NCBI GenBank assembly: GCA_035578905.1
Contig: JAQJVL010000581.1
Coordinates: 381,001-445,000, forward strand
Direction of reading: 5' to 3'
DNA length: 64,000 nt
Source of the DNA: Stictocephala bisonia
Taxonomy: Eukaryota; Arthropoda; Insecta; Hemiptera; Membracidae
Numbering within the stretch: the first letter of the stretch is position 1; every line of letters starts with the position of its first letter. A program made the position numbers and the translations under genes. Shown one piece after another: positions 20,917-32,755 of this stretch. The notes beneath the pieces were generated by a model. The model worked only from the letters and a program-made list of their open reading frames with translations. It had not been told where the DNA came from and ran no database searches.

Positions 20917-23114
20917 TAAAGTTGGATCTTGTTTTCATATATGTTGAACTAGGGAAATTGCATTACTTATATTTATGATGAATTTTATAAAGAATAAAGG
21001 ATTTATTTTCGATACTTTGTCTAGCCATTTCTTTGGTACTGGTTAAGGATATTTGTAGTGTGCATTTTGGCCTTAAGATATAAGTAATATTATAAACAAA
21101 CTTTTATGAACTATATTAAAGTTGGTTCAACTTCTCATTAGGATTTTTATTTAAATATTTCAAACCTATAAAGTGATTTTTGGATATTGTACAGAAAATT
21201 AAAAGTAAAAGAACAGTATTTATAATTTTAACTTAATATATTTGTATAAAAGCTAAACAATATCATAGTTAACAATACAAAATAAATTAGATTACGGGTA
21301 TGAAATACTAATAATATTATAAACTAGGTAAAATGCTTTGTGTGTCAACCTCGTCACTTCATTTGCTTCAGCTTCGGTAATGCTGGTTGGTAGTAGGTTT
21401 CACTCAATGTGCTGGAGTCAACTCAGCCTTCAACCTCGGTCTGTGATTTTTGACTAAAAATATTAATAGGTAAACTGTATCAGTTAAAATCTTAATTTGT
21501 AAATTTGTTTACATTAAATCATTCACTGCACTTGTGCTGCTACCTATTCATTACATTAAACACCAAGTGTTATTACTTACAGTCTATTTCATACATTTTA
21601 ATTTCAATTATGTTTATGCAATAGTTTATGATTAATTAAATAAATAAAAACATTAGAAAAATAGCGCTACTATCAGATGTGAACCATGCTAAAATCCTTT
21701 CCATGGGAAAAAAATAATTTTCCAAAGTGTAATGACGATAGAATGAATGGTTTAAGAATGCATGAAGAACAAACAGACTTATTTTATTTATAGAACAAAC
21801 CGTTTTTAATATTTATAAATCAAATCAAAACTTGTATTGAATGCAATCAAACTTAGTCTTTCTAACATTAAGACTCCATAATATTATAAATACATCATTC
21901 CAACAGCTGTTAAATTTTATAAATATCATTAATTACTGAAATTTGAACAGCTGTTAATTTTCAATTTATTAAAATCTCTATGTTATTCTTATGGTAGAAC
22001 AATTTTCTTTTAGATCTTCTTGTGCTCTTCAGGGTGAAAGTGTTGAAAAATGAATACCTTTATTCAAAACTGAAAATAGGGGCATTTTTGTACATCTGAA
22101 ATATCAAAATTGGTTAAGAAATAAAGGAGGAGTTGCCTTGACAGATAACTAATTCATGTATTATATAAAAGAATGTGAAAGTTTGGATGTTAGGATTGTA
22201 CTAAATTATGCTAAATTGCTAAAAGGATTAGGAAGAAATTTGGCTCACAGATAGAGTTTAAAGGATATTTTCAGCTCTTTAGGTAAATTTTATCATATAA
22301 ACAATATATATATATCTTTTGATTTTATAAAAATTAATCAGCTGATATACTTAAAGTCACATCAATTTATATCCCGATGAATGATATGGCTCAACAATTG
22401 TTGAGACCGCAAACAGTTAAATTGAAAGAGAATGTCTTAACTGAATGATGCATTATCAACTTAGAAAAAAACCATATCATTTGCAAAAATATGTAATCAT
22501 CTTCCACCCCATACACTGGGAATCTCAGACACTACTGGGAATTTTTCTAAAAACCATCTTATACAAGTAGAAACAGTCTTTAAACATTAAGAATACATTA
22601 GGTTTATTATTTATTTAAAAATTAGCTGACAAAAAAGTACAATATTAAAATAATAGTGGTTTAATTTTGATTGTGTGTATGTTTATTTTGTACAACTCCA
22701 TTCAAATACATATTTACAACATAAAATCAACATGGGCTGCAATGAGGAAAACTTGTAAATTATAATTTATCTGGAAATGAAACACTTCATGACAATATAT
22801 ATTATTTTGTTGCTTCCAGTTCTGAATTTGTTACAACAAACAGAATCTTACTATTATATAAACATCTAATGGAAATTTTGCATGGACATTTTTAGGGTCT
22901 CTGGTCAACACATAGGCCTATCTTTATTTTAAAATTCCATCAGGAAACCATCCCAGGGGTTCTAAGAAGTATCAATGGCAATACCAATTTGACAATTAAT
23001 TGTTTATAATAGTTTCTTTAATCAGCTGTTGGAGTAAACAAACAACTTACATAGTTCTGAAGTAAAACCAAAACAAACCTAACCAGAACCTCAGTAACTA
23101 GAAAAGACAGTAGG
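20917..23114. other. AT-rich intron sequence, no gene recognised
   Basis: No family resemblance in any frame. Small local inverted repeats around AACAGCTGTTAAATTT (21903) and AACAGCTGTTAATTTT (21949). Confidence 0.4.
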
Positions 23115-23382
23115 TATCACTATGAGGCTGTGCATTAGACTGTGACGTCACATGGGCTAAATCACCTGGTTTGTTATTTGATAAAATACTGGTAACTCAA
23201 TCTACCAATCGCATGGAAGAATTTAGCTAAATAGTAGACAAGTTATTTACTACTAATCAGCTTGAATTGTAAACTACGGGAATTAGAACAGTATTTTTGT
23301 GTTTGTTGTTGCCATTTCGCCCATATGAACGTCATAGGAGATGTGCGTGATGCCTACCGTTTTCTTTCCTTGGGGTAACTTT
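23115..23382 (+). repeat. Dispersed repeat, copy 1 (inverted copy at 24225-24485)
   Basis: About 265 bp matching the reverse complement of 24225-24485. Shared stretches include GACGTCACATG, AAATACTGGTAACT, GGGAATTAGAACAGTATTTT and CGTCATAGGAGATG. Family unknown. Confidence 0.75.
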
Positions 23383-23862
23383 ACCACAACGCACTTTTGC
23401 ATTATACAGATGCCAGTAGGTACATGTTTTGTATTATTGAATGCAATAAGCACAATATAAATCAACGTAAGCCCCGTACGAAAGACGGGTACTGTGCTAG
23501 TATTCAATAAATTAATTTTTCACCAAATAAACTAATAGGTTTTTTTTGGTGTTGATGTAAACTCGTTCAAATAGCTAATGCGAAAGATGATCAAAGTGAG
23601 CCATGACCAGGACAACGAGGGTCCTAGATTTGAAGGGTGAGCAGCTAGTATTTAAATAAAAATGCAGCAGGAGTCATTAAAAAATGCAGGAATCATATGA
23701 GTTTTAATTGTACGATTTTTCATGCACGATTTCCGTGTCAAGCATAAATTTAACTCAAGAATTTAGTTTCAAGGCATGTATTTGGTTTCGTTTTGGACAT
23801 GTAATTTTTGGAATGTAAATTTGAACATGTACAACAAATGAAAATCAGTTACTTGCATTTAA

Positions 23863-24696
23863 CACATTCAGTGCTATGTGGCCGTAAAGTCGGCCACACC
23901 ATCTGACCGCTATCGTGGGGGAACTCGGCCTACAGTCTCGCCAAAACTCTCTGCTACAGGCCCCTTTGTAGAACTAGGCCTATGGCCTCTCGGAGGCACT
24001 CTGCTATAGTCCCATTTGTGGATCTCGGCATGTCGCCTCTTGAGGAAGATCGGCCTACGGCCTCACTAGTATTTTAAGCAGATCATGAATTTTGATTTTG
24101 GGGCAGTGGAGCTCATAAACATAGTCTTTTCTAACATCTGATGGAATATTAGTAATTAAGAAAAGAATACCTTTAATTTGATATCCCACTTGGTAGTTTT
24201 GGATTTTTGTTAACCTTATTAACGACGGTGAAAAGAAGACGGTAGATATCACGAGCATCTCCTATGACGTCACATGTACTAAATGGCAAAAATGACACAA
24301 AATACTGTTCTAATTCTCGTAGTTACAAATCCAGCTGATAAGTGATACATAACTTGCTTACTACTTACCTGACTGCTTCTATGCAATTGGTAAATTTAGT
24401 TACCAGTATTTAATAGAATTAAAAATCAGCTGATTTCGCTCATGTGACGTTACAGTTTACTGCAAAGCCTCATCGTGATACACAGGAAGTCTAGCAGCCT
24501 CTGAGGCAGAATTAACAATTTACCGAGGGTTGAGACCTGTGTTAATCGACTTCTTGTGGTCAAAAACCCCTATGTAAATTTAAAAATTAAAAATCTTTGG
24601 AGCCAAAAAAAGTTCTTCTAGACGTGGTTTGTTTTAGATAAGTTAATATGCAGCCACACATGGTGAAAACGAAAATACGCCCTAGCACTGAATGTG
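23863..24696. mobile_element. TTAA-flanked MITE 3
   Basis: TTAA at 23859-23862 and 24697-24700. The ends are near-identical inverted repeats CACATTCAGTGCTA. Same terminal type as MITEs 1 and 2 but different interior. Its right half contains the inverted copy (24225-24485) of the repeat at 23115, so that sequence was either inserted here or captured. No coding region. Confidence 0.88.
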
Positions 24697-24843
24697 TTAA
24701 AAAGTAGATTTAGGGTTAGTGTAATTAGTCTGTGAATTCTAACCTACTTATACATTTCAAGGTCATAGCAGTCCATTGAAAATCCATTGATTCTGATATG
24801 ACTGAATCAAAAATTAAACTGGATAAAAGGTATATCCTCTTAC

Positions 24844-27597
24844 TGCCCAGCGTGACAGATTTGGCACATACCACAAAATGTATTAATACAACTATTCTAC
24901 AGAGTCAAAAGTTTACTAGTTGCCCATTGTTCCATTTCTGTCACATTTCTGCAGCTGTTTCAAGTTGGTGGTGCAGTCTGGTGGCCATTTTGCTTACTAC
25001 AAGCAGTCTTTCATTGCATCACCTCACATGGTTGCTAAGTAGTTCATAATCTCAAACTACTGATTTACTTTTCTCTACAATACAAGGTAACTATACTAAA
25101 AATTAAATATGTAGCTATTTCCACATATTCTAGGATAGTTTTGTGATAGTTAGTAAGGCTTTACTGTGATTAGTTTTCATAAAATATGATTTTTCCAGTA
25201 CGTGCCAAATTTGTCCCATTGGGCCATAATGCATATAACTCACATTTTTGGTTTGTGCCAAAATTGTCCCAATGGGCCTTACTGGAATGCTTCATCATAT
25301 CATAATTAATTTAGATATTTAACATTTTTTTCTTATTTTAGATGTCAAACCGGCTGAAGAGAGGAAATAAGAATGCCGCAGTGATTCCTCCAGATGATAG
25401 CGACGACAGCATCATCGATGACTCTGACGACGACCCTGACTATGACCCCAACAACAAAAAGAAGAGTAAACTGGAAAGAAGGCTACATATGTTTTTTACT
25501 GGTATGCTACTTGTTCTGTAATTACTTTTCAAAACACTGTTATTGAATAATATAGTTTATACAAATAAACGACAATGTTTCATTTTTATAGGCGATGAAT
25601 CCAACTCCGACAGTGACGCTGGAGATATCTCCCCAAGTAGGCCTACATCAACCACAGGTGCAACATCTAAGAGGAAAATAGACCAATCAGACACATCATC
25701 TGGAAGCAGAATGAAGAAAAGAACAACCGTACCTCAATGGATAGACGTGCCTGAAGACAGCAGTGAAAAACCTGTGCCTCCTGAAATGCAGCTAAGTGAA
25801 GAACATATTTTAGGATCACCAATAGATTATTTTAGGCAATTCTTTGATAGTGACCTCCTTGACATAATAGTAAGAGAGAGTAATTTATACAGTGTTCAAA
25901 AAAATCCCAACAAACATTTGAACATTTCCAAAACAGAACTTGAACAGTTTATTGGCACATGTATATATATGAGTGTATATGGCTTACCTAGAAGTAGGAT
26001 GTGTTGGAATAACTCTACCCGTATAGACGCAATTGCTGATGTTATGTCCCGTAATAGATGGGAAGAAATAAAGAATAATTTACACTTCAACAATAACGAT
26101 AACATGCAAATGCCAAATGATCCTGAAAAGGACAGGTTGTTCAAAATCAGACCCTTGATCGACAGTCTACAAACAACATTCAAAACAATCCCAATAGAAG
26201 AGTCTATGATATGTGTAGATGAGCAAATTGTTCCTTTCAAAGGAAAATCTGCTCTAAAGCAGTACAATCCTATAAAACCCCATAAATGGGGCTATAAGAT
26301 TTTTGTTCTTTGTGACAAAAATGGTTTGATCCACAACTTTGAGGTGTATACAGGTAAAATCTTACCTCCTACGACGCTTCCTGATATAGGCCCCAGCAGT
26401 AATGTTGTTCTTAGATTAATTGAACACTTACCCCAAAATGAAGATAAGTATATGATTTACTTTGACAACTGGTTCTCATCTCCTAGCTTGTTTGTACAGT
26501 TGTCAAACATTGGTATGAAGGCACTCGGAACCATTCGATTGAACAGATTTCCGGGATTAGAATTTATGACAGACGGTGAAATGAAGAAGTTAGGTCGAGG
26601 CTTCTTTGAGGAAAAGGAAACAACTATAGATAATGTGACAATCAGAGCAATAAAATGGCTAGATAACAGAAGTGTAGCTCTGGCTACAACATTTGAGTCA
26701 GCTCGCCCTGTATGTAGTGTCGAACGTTATGACCCAAAGGTAAATAGAAATATTGAAGTGACTTGTCCTAGAGCAATTACAACTTACAACAAGTTCATGG
26801 GAGGGGTGGACTTAGTTGACGGTCTTATTAGCTACTATCGAATAAGTCTGAGGTCCAAGAAATTTTACTTGAAACTCTTTTTCCATTTTATTGACATGGT
26901 TGTTGTTAGTGGGTGGCTAATATTCCGAAGGGACTGTGAAAGTAATGGAATAAATAAGCAGGGAGTGATGGATTCACTATCATTTAGATGTGAAATTGCA
27001 GAGTCTTTATGCAAACTTGAAAAAGATGCAAAAAGAGGGCGGCCATCTGTTGACAGAGTAGAGAGGGAACACGCTAACAAAATGAAAAGAGGTGCTGCAC
27101 ACAAAATTCCTATACCGGATATAAGAAAGGACGGCGTGGGACACTGGCCAAACATTGCAGATCGTCAGCGTTGCAAACACCCTATGTGCAATCTGAAATC
27201 GTCAGTAAAATGTTCAAAATGTGAAGTACACTTATGTCTTACCAAAGATAAAAATTTTTTTGTTGACTTTCACATGTAGATAATTGTATAGGCCTATCAA
27301 TTATCTACATGTGACAACTACAATTATCTACAATTACCTACTTGTTTAGTTAGTAAGTTTTTTTTTATAAAATAAAATTGTAACAATAATGTCTATTTCT
27401 TTATTTTATTACCTATATACACGTAAAATGCAGCGGTGGTTCTGTAATGCCCGTTGTGCCAAATTTGTCACGTACCCAAAAAAAGGGTAAATAGTAAACT
27501 TAAAAATCTGGAAAAAATTACAGGTCATATAAGGACCATTTAAAGCAACTTCCAGCAGAAAAAACTTTTTTTTTAATATTGCATCATGTACTGGGCA
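24844..27597 (+). mobile_element. piggyBac element with intact transposase
   Basis: Ends TGCCCAG (24844-24850) and inverted CTGGGCA (27591-27597). The right side has TTAA (27598-27601) and the left side TTAC (24840-24843), one base off. The similarity extends outward to ATCCTC/GAGGAT. Subterminal inverted repeats CGTGACAGATTTGGCACA (about 24851) and TGTGCCAAATTTGTCACG (about 27453) support the limits. The interior carries two copies of a GCCAAATTTGTCCCATTGGG-like motif at 25203 and 25257. The transposase gene occupies 25342-27279. Confidence 0.82.
25342..27279 (+). CDS. piggyBac transposase (DDE_Tnp_1_7), 615 aa, one intron
   Basis: Cut-and-paste transposase that excises the element precisely at TTAA. 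Exon 1 is 25342-25501 (start MSNRLKRGNKNAAVIPP, then an acidic SDDSIIDDSDDDPDYDP stretch). Exon 2 is 25592-27279, with donor G|GTATGC, acceptor TTATAG|GC, and a GGC codon split across the intron. The joined frame has no stop and gives 615 residues, usual for the family. The three catalytic aspartates are in place: D263 in CVDEQIVPFKG, D345 in YFDNWFSSP, D460 in KFMGGVDLVDG. The C-terminus has a cysteine-rich zinc finger (CKHPMCNLKSSVKCSKC, then CLTKDKNFF). The ATG directly follows TTTTAG, so an upstream non-coding exon is possible. The preserved frame suggests recent insertion. Lies within the 19-kb PPP6C intron. Confidence 0.93.
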
Positions 27598-27606
27598 TTA
27601 AGAGGA

Positions 27607-29081
27607 TATGGATAGTTTGGATCTGGTATTCTGAGTGTTTAATTGATTATTTGAGTATTTTCTCATGGAAAACAGTTTCTTAAACTTTATTTGAAGAATT
27701 GTTGTATTGATGGTTCTGCTTTCCAATATTTTTTTAATGCACCTCTGGACGATTTTGACTAATGGTGCAATGGAGGTGAGTGTGGTTGGCTTATATAGGG
27801 TTACTGATTCTTAGGTCTTGCTGGACAGTCATTTAGATGTCCACCAGCTGCCCTATAACACAGTTACAAGCTCAAACCCATGTGAAACTTGATGACTCGC
27901 CCACTCTCCCTACACTTTTGTTCTTGGTAAGTATTTTAATAGGCAAATATAAATAAATATCATGGTATTACGTGACAATTTGAGTGAGCGTTGAGTTCAC
28001 AAATAACATATCAAGTATTGTTATATTGTTTTTAATTCCATTCCTTATCTAAATTTCTTTAAACATTTTTTTAGTAGGTAAAAATATGCCAGCAGAAAAC
28101 TTATCTGAAAAGATAGATCTACTCAACGTAGACATATTAGTACGGAACCTGTTAAATGCCATTGACATCTTCGTCAGTGGTTGATAGAGTCATTGTTTAG
28201 TGTGTTTATTTCATGTCCTGTCTTTTCTCTATATCCCGCAAGTATAAATTATGTTAATTTTGCTGACAGGTAATCTAAAAAATTATTCTTCAATAACAGC
28301 CCTGAATATGGAATATTAGTAGGTACCCTTTTGAAATGAGTTACTTGAAAATAGCAGAAGTTACGTGATCATCCTGAATGTATTCGATCCAAGTTTATCA
28401 GCTGTTGAACTCATTTTTTCATATAAATGGATACATTTACTTAGTCAATACTTGCTAATAACAAACAGTGTAATAAATAGATAATGAACAAACTTTCCCA
28501 CCACCTACCTTGCTACTACTTTAAAACTATATAAGACAACCACCTGCATCTCCTTCATTGCATTAAATGGTTTTCGTATGTTCTTGAAGCTAAACAATGA
28601 AAATAAGATGTCTCAGTTTTCATATTAATGTTTTAGTTTATTTATTATATATTCGTGATCGCTTTGGTTAAAAAAATTAAATTTCTTTGCCATGGAAGCA
28701 ATGTCTAAGAAAACAGAGTAATGTTGGATTTTAGCTTCAGTAAACACTATAGAACTAAAAATTTTAATAATCAAGAATTCTCACTAGTGAAGGACTGCAA
28801 ATTTTTATGTGCATATTAATGTTACCTTTCCAGTCAGTGTGAGCAAAATTGAAGGAGCTAAAAACACAACTATAACTTTTTTATTACATTAATTTAATAT
28901 CAGAATTTTTCTGTGATTGTTACAAAATTGATTTCAAATGATTTGTAATATAAATGTTATGTAAAGATAGGTTTATGTGCAAGCATAAATAATTTTACAG
29001 ATTACCACAATGCAAATATCTACAATTAACTACGATAATTATCTTTAGTTTTACTGTTAAACAGTTATTTTCTTTTTCTAG
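27607..29081. other. AT-rich intron sequence before PPP6C exon 29082
   Basis: No gene, repeat pair or RNA recognised. The last bases (TTTTCTTTTTCTAG) form a good polypyrimidine tract and acceptor for the exon. Confidence 0.5.
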
Positions 29082-29187
29082 TTAATAGATGAGCAAATTT
29101 TATGTGTTCATGGAGGATTATCGCCGGACATCAAAACCTTGGATGAAATCCGAATCATTGATAGAAATCAGGAAATCCCATATAAAG
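29082..29187 (+). CDS. PPP6C: Protein phosphatase 6 catalytic subunit, internal exon
   Basis: Encodes [20 protein letters not shown] then [15 protein letters not shown] plus one base of a GGA codon. It contains the PPP-family VHGGLSP motif, whose histidine binds a catalytic metal. It starts on a codon border after a TTCTAG acceptor, continuing exactly from ...LLTVAA of the 9918 exon, and ends before GTATCATT. Residues match PP6 more closely than PP2A or PP4. Confidence 0.95.
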
Positions 29188-29424
29188 GTATCATTAGTAG
29201 TTATAATATTTATGATTATTAGTTTAAACTTAAGAATTAATCTCTGTGTTTTTTTATAGTTTTTAAAATTGTATTAAGGATGTAAAAATAAATTATAGAC
29301 GGATTGCTCGCTCCTAATTATTAGTTTTAGATCAATCTGGTGACATTATTATTATGGCCCAGCTGATTGGTCTTGATATTTTAATAACTTCTTGAGTAAA
29401 GTTTTTCTTTGCAGAATGTTTGAA

Positions 29425-30072
29425 CCCTCTCAGCGTCCAGTAGTCCACTCCTTAATGTCCAGCCTTTTTTAGCTACTTCGCAGCGTTTTGTAGAAAAACG
29501 TTGAGCACATACAAAAATAAGTAAAATCTTAAAGTATTATATATCAATGTAAAGTAAACAAAATAAGCTATATTAGAAAAATATTTTTGTTTACCTACCT
29601 TGAGTATTGTTGATGTTATCCTTGATTGTATTGTAAAAAATCAAAATTTCCCAAGTTTTGTTCAAAGTTTACACTATGCTAGTAAGAGTTAGTTCACTAT
29701 ATAAAAAAAACCAAGATAGCAGTTTTGTTGCAAATTTTATACACAAAAAGAAAATATATACATTATAAGGTTTATTACTACACTGAAAAATGTACTCTAT
29801 GATTCTCTGAAACACTGACAGACTGTTAACACAATAACTGCGTTGTATAAATCAGCTGTTTTTTTTTCACAAGGGAATAGAGGAAATTCAAAGACGTGCG
29901 ATGTAAAGTAGAATCTCCTCTATCGATTCATAAATATTACGATGTATTGTTACGAAAAATAACCGAGTTAACATTATAGTTTGTAAACGATTGCTTGATG
30001 TCGACAAATCGACAGGTATCATTCAGAGCGCCGCTATTGCAGTCAAATTTTCGACAAGTAACGCTGGGAGGG
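29425..30072. mobile_element. TTAA-type MITE 4
   Basis: Ends CCCTCTCAGCGTCCAGTAG and, inverted, CCCTCCCAGCGTTACTTG, with TTAA on the right (30073-30076) and TGAA on the left (29421-29424). The interior is AT-rich and non-coding. The TIR begins CCCTC, like the element at 55885. Confidence 0.7.
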
Positions 30073-30309
30073 TTAAAGGCATTGTTTATTAGTAATATCA
30101 ATTAAATACAATTAACTGATAAGTAGTAATACAATTATTTAGAAATACAACAATAATTGTAATAAGTAAATAATGGAATCTTGGCACAAATTCAAATTCT
30201 TTATTAGTACATTGCTCTTGGTTTTTACAATGAACTCGTCAGTTTTTTTATTAATGTATACAATTAATAATTCTTACATGCTATCAATGAAGTTATATAC
30301 ATAAAAACA

Positions 30310-31050
30310 TTTTTTAGTAAAATATTCCTTAAACTTTTTTTAAAAAACACATGGCATGCTTTCTTCTTGAATGTTTTGTTGGAGTTTATTTGTCATACAG
30401 GTATGATAAGGTCCTTTCCTAAATGCAGCAGTATGATGGCTTACAACTGCTAACTTATTGCAAATTTTGGTGGGATAGCCATGATAGAAACTGTCTTTAA
30501 TCATTGTTTTTAACAAAAATGAAGGATTCATATCCAACTACGCCAGCCAGAGTAAAAATTTTTAATTTTTTTAATAAAGGCTGACATGACTCAGTTAAGC
30601 ATTTATCAGCTAAGGATCGAATGGATCATTTCTGAATTTAAAATATTCTATAAAAATGTGCTGCACTTGAGAGCCCCCATAAAATTATCCCATATCTCAG
30701 TACTGACTCGACATGGGCATAATAAACATGGAGCAATGCCTTTTGGCTACGAATGGATGAGAGGTGATAGAGGGCATAACACATTGGACACAGGCGTTTA
30801 AACACATGATTTATGTGGGATTCCCAGGAAAAGTCAGCATCCAGAAATATGCCAAGAACTTAGGAGGAGATTTTATATCAAGACAATGTCCATTTATCAT
30901 AAACTTATTTAACAGACTAAAGCGAGGATTATTTGAAAGGGAGAACTGAAGAAACCTTGTTTTTTGAATATTTAATTTGAATCCATTATTTATAAACCGA
31001 TGAGAAGCAGTTTCAAGACTTCTGTTGGCGTGAAGAAAACAGTCAAGTAA
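30310..31050 (-). pseudogene. Non-LTR retrotransposon RT fragment (C-terminal half)
   Basis: Minus-strand pieces resemble the region after the RT catalytic motif of Jockey/CR1-type ORF2. At 31020-30811 there is FINNGFKLNIQKTRFLQFSL, followed by a KFLAYFWMLTF-like piece corresponding to the usual KFLGI-LD segment. At about 30760-30650 come SYPKGIAPCLLCPCRVSTEI and WDNFMGALKCSTFF. At 30537-30340 the usual C-terminus is seen (FYHGYPTKICNKLAVVSHHT, then AAFRKGPYHTC). Frames change at least twice, so it is dead. The 5' part, including endonuclease and catalytic YADD, is absent. It abuts the copia remnant on its right. Confidence 0.75.
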
Positions 31051-31650
31051 GTTATATTGAAAAAGTATTGAAAACATTTAATATAGATAATTCAAAGCAA
31101 ACATACACACCATGTGATGTACAAGTAACACAACGTTCAGAACCTATTGGTAATTTTTCTTTTAGGGAAGCAGTTGGTAGTTTAATTTACTTATCAACAA
31201 AGACTAGACCAGATGTAGCTTTCTCGGTTAACCTTAGTAGTAGATAAATAGAAAATCCTATGAAAGAAGATGTAATCTGAGTAAAGAGGATTATGAAGTA
31301 TTTAGTTGGAAGCAAAAACATTAGTGTCGTTTATAACAAGGTGGACAATGGTGATCAAATTGAAGCTTTCTGCGATGCGGACTATGCTGGTGATGTGGAC
31401 ACAAGAAGAAGTACCACAGGATATTCTACGGAGGAGGACCTATCAGTTGGTGTTCCAGACGACAACCGATAGTTGCGATGTCATCGACAGAAGCAGAATA
31501 CATTGCCGCTGCAGACTGCTGTAAAGAGATACTGTTTCTAAAATCCTTGATAGAAGAGTTAACCCATAAACCTATTAAAGCAAACTTGAACATAGAAAAT
31601 CAGAGTGCAATTAAATTAATGCAATCTGGTGTAGTTAATGAGTGTTAGTA
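31051..31650 (+). pseudogene. Ty1/copia pol remnant (end of RT and RNase H)
   Basis: + strand translation gives YIEKVLKTFNIDNSK, then FREAVGSLIYLSTKTRPDVA, the conserved copia segment. Next come KRIMKYLVGSKNISVVY and EAFCDADYAGDVDTRRSTTG with the RNase H acidic residue. After a frameshift, IVAMSSTEAEYIAAADCCKE and NLNIENQSAIKLMQSGVVNE follow. In-frame stops near 31245 and 31279 and one frameshift disable it. The copy is cut at 31650, where the palindromic PLE repeats begin, so those may have inserted into it. Confidence 0.9.
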
Positions 31651-31689
31651 AACATATTGATGTTTACAAGTACAAAATGCACGAATATT

Positions 31690-31740
31690 ATGGTGATCGA
31701 TTTCGGTAAACCACGCTCACCTTCCTCAGACCAGAGGGAT
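31690..31740 (-). ncRNA. Hammerhead-ribozyme-like motif, pair C left arm
   Basis: Minus strand: CTGAGGA (31729-31723), extra A, stem GGTGA/TTACC (31721-31705), GAAA (31704-31701). The last A opens the palindrome ATCGAT, followed by C. Stem I is well formed: TGGT before CTGAGGA pairs with ACCA after the predicted cleavage position. Confidence 0.72.
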
Positions 31741-31752
31741 TCACAAAAGATT

Positions 31753-31790
31753 CTGAGGAAGGTAAGCGTGATTCACCGAAATCGATCACC
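31753..31790 (+). ncRNA. Hammerhead-ribozyme-like motif, pair C right arm
   Basis: CTGAGGA (31753-31759), extra A, GGT/ACC stem (31761-31763 with 31775-31777), GAAA (31778-31781), then palindrome ATCGAT and C. Stem I is weaker here than in the left arm. Confidence 0.62.
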
Positions 31791-32593
31791 ATAATATTCA
31801 TGCATTTTGTACTTGTATTGTAAATTTTTTGTGTATTTTGTGCTTATATTGTAATAAATTTGTGTTGTGTGACCTTTACTTGTACTGTATATGTACCAAC
31901 ACGTATTATGCTAATTAAAAAACTATTTAATAATAAACAAACATTCCCTAAGTAATACTTTTTATTTCCCTAAGTAATACCTAAATAATATTTTTTGCAC
32001 CTCTATGTGTATTCAAGACGGCCACTAAGTGTTAACTAAAGACATTCTAAGCAGCCGTCACGGCTACAAACACCCATTCAAATGAAGTTCATATGTGGGC
32101 CTCTGGAGACCAAGGTAGCCAGAAGTAATATGAGACGTGGTCCATATGTATACCACGTCATCCCTGTTAAATGACCGCATGGACCAATAGAGGCCCATGT
32201 CGGCGCGAACATGTTAATGCTTAGTAGTCAAAATCTGTTTCAATCTCGAAAGATAATCTGCAGTTGTACAGATACAAGAGGTTATATAATTACTTAAAAA
32301 ATATTATTTGTAGAATAATTATTTTAACAACTAATACTATAAAAATTTAAATTAAAAATGTATATGGATAAGTTGTAGATCTTGTTAAACTTTACAATTT
32401 TGCATCTTCATGATAGATTTGATTACGATGAAATTTTATTTGGTTGTTGAGTAGTAAGTATGGATTCTCTTTTGTGTTTTTGTATTTGTAAAATTTTTCA
32501 ATAGCATCTAGTTTTTTATTTTTAGTTCCAATATGGATAATTTCTAAAAAAATTGTATGTCACCTGTATTTGAATATCCCATAATTTTATCAG

Positions 32594-32755
32594 GAGCTTT
32601 CTGTGATTTGGTGTGGTCGGACCCAGAAGATGTAGAGACATGGAGTGTTAGTCCTCGAGGTGCTGGATGGCTCTTTGGTGCTAGAGTAACACATGAGTTC
32701 ATGGATATAAATCGCCTTCAGCTAATCTGCCGGGCACATCAGCTTGTACATGAAG
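32594..32755 (+). CDS. PPP6C: Protein phosphatase 6 catalytic subunit, internal exon
   Basis: Encodes (G)[20 protein letters not shown], then [20 protein letters not shown] and [13 protein letters not shown] plus one base of [11 protein letters not shown] and RAHQLV are hallmark PPP catalytic segments; the histidine of RAHQ binds metal. Two bases complete the GGA codon left by the previous exon. Acceptor TTTATCAG and donor G|GTAATT are consensus. The intron before it is 3.4 kb and the one after it 9.3 kb. Confidence 0.96.

Larger units (their letters stand above)
31665..31817. repeat. 153-bp near-perfect palindrome, PLE repeat pair C
   Basis: Left arm 31665-31730 and right arm 31752-31817 (66 bp each) are inverted copies with a handful of differences around a 21-bp loop. 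Each arm contains a hammerhead-like core on its outgoing strand. The sequence beyond the right arm, to about 31915, matches the repeats at 61505-61640 (inverted) and 62083-62210. Confidence 0.9.

Noticed and set aside
26865..27155. Antisense frames inside the piggyBac transposase, also within Tc1 and pogo genes
   Set aside because: Shadows of the real coding frame.
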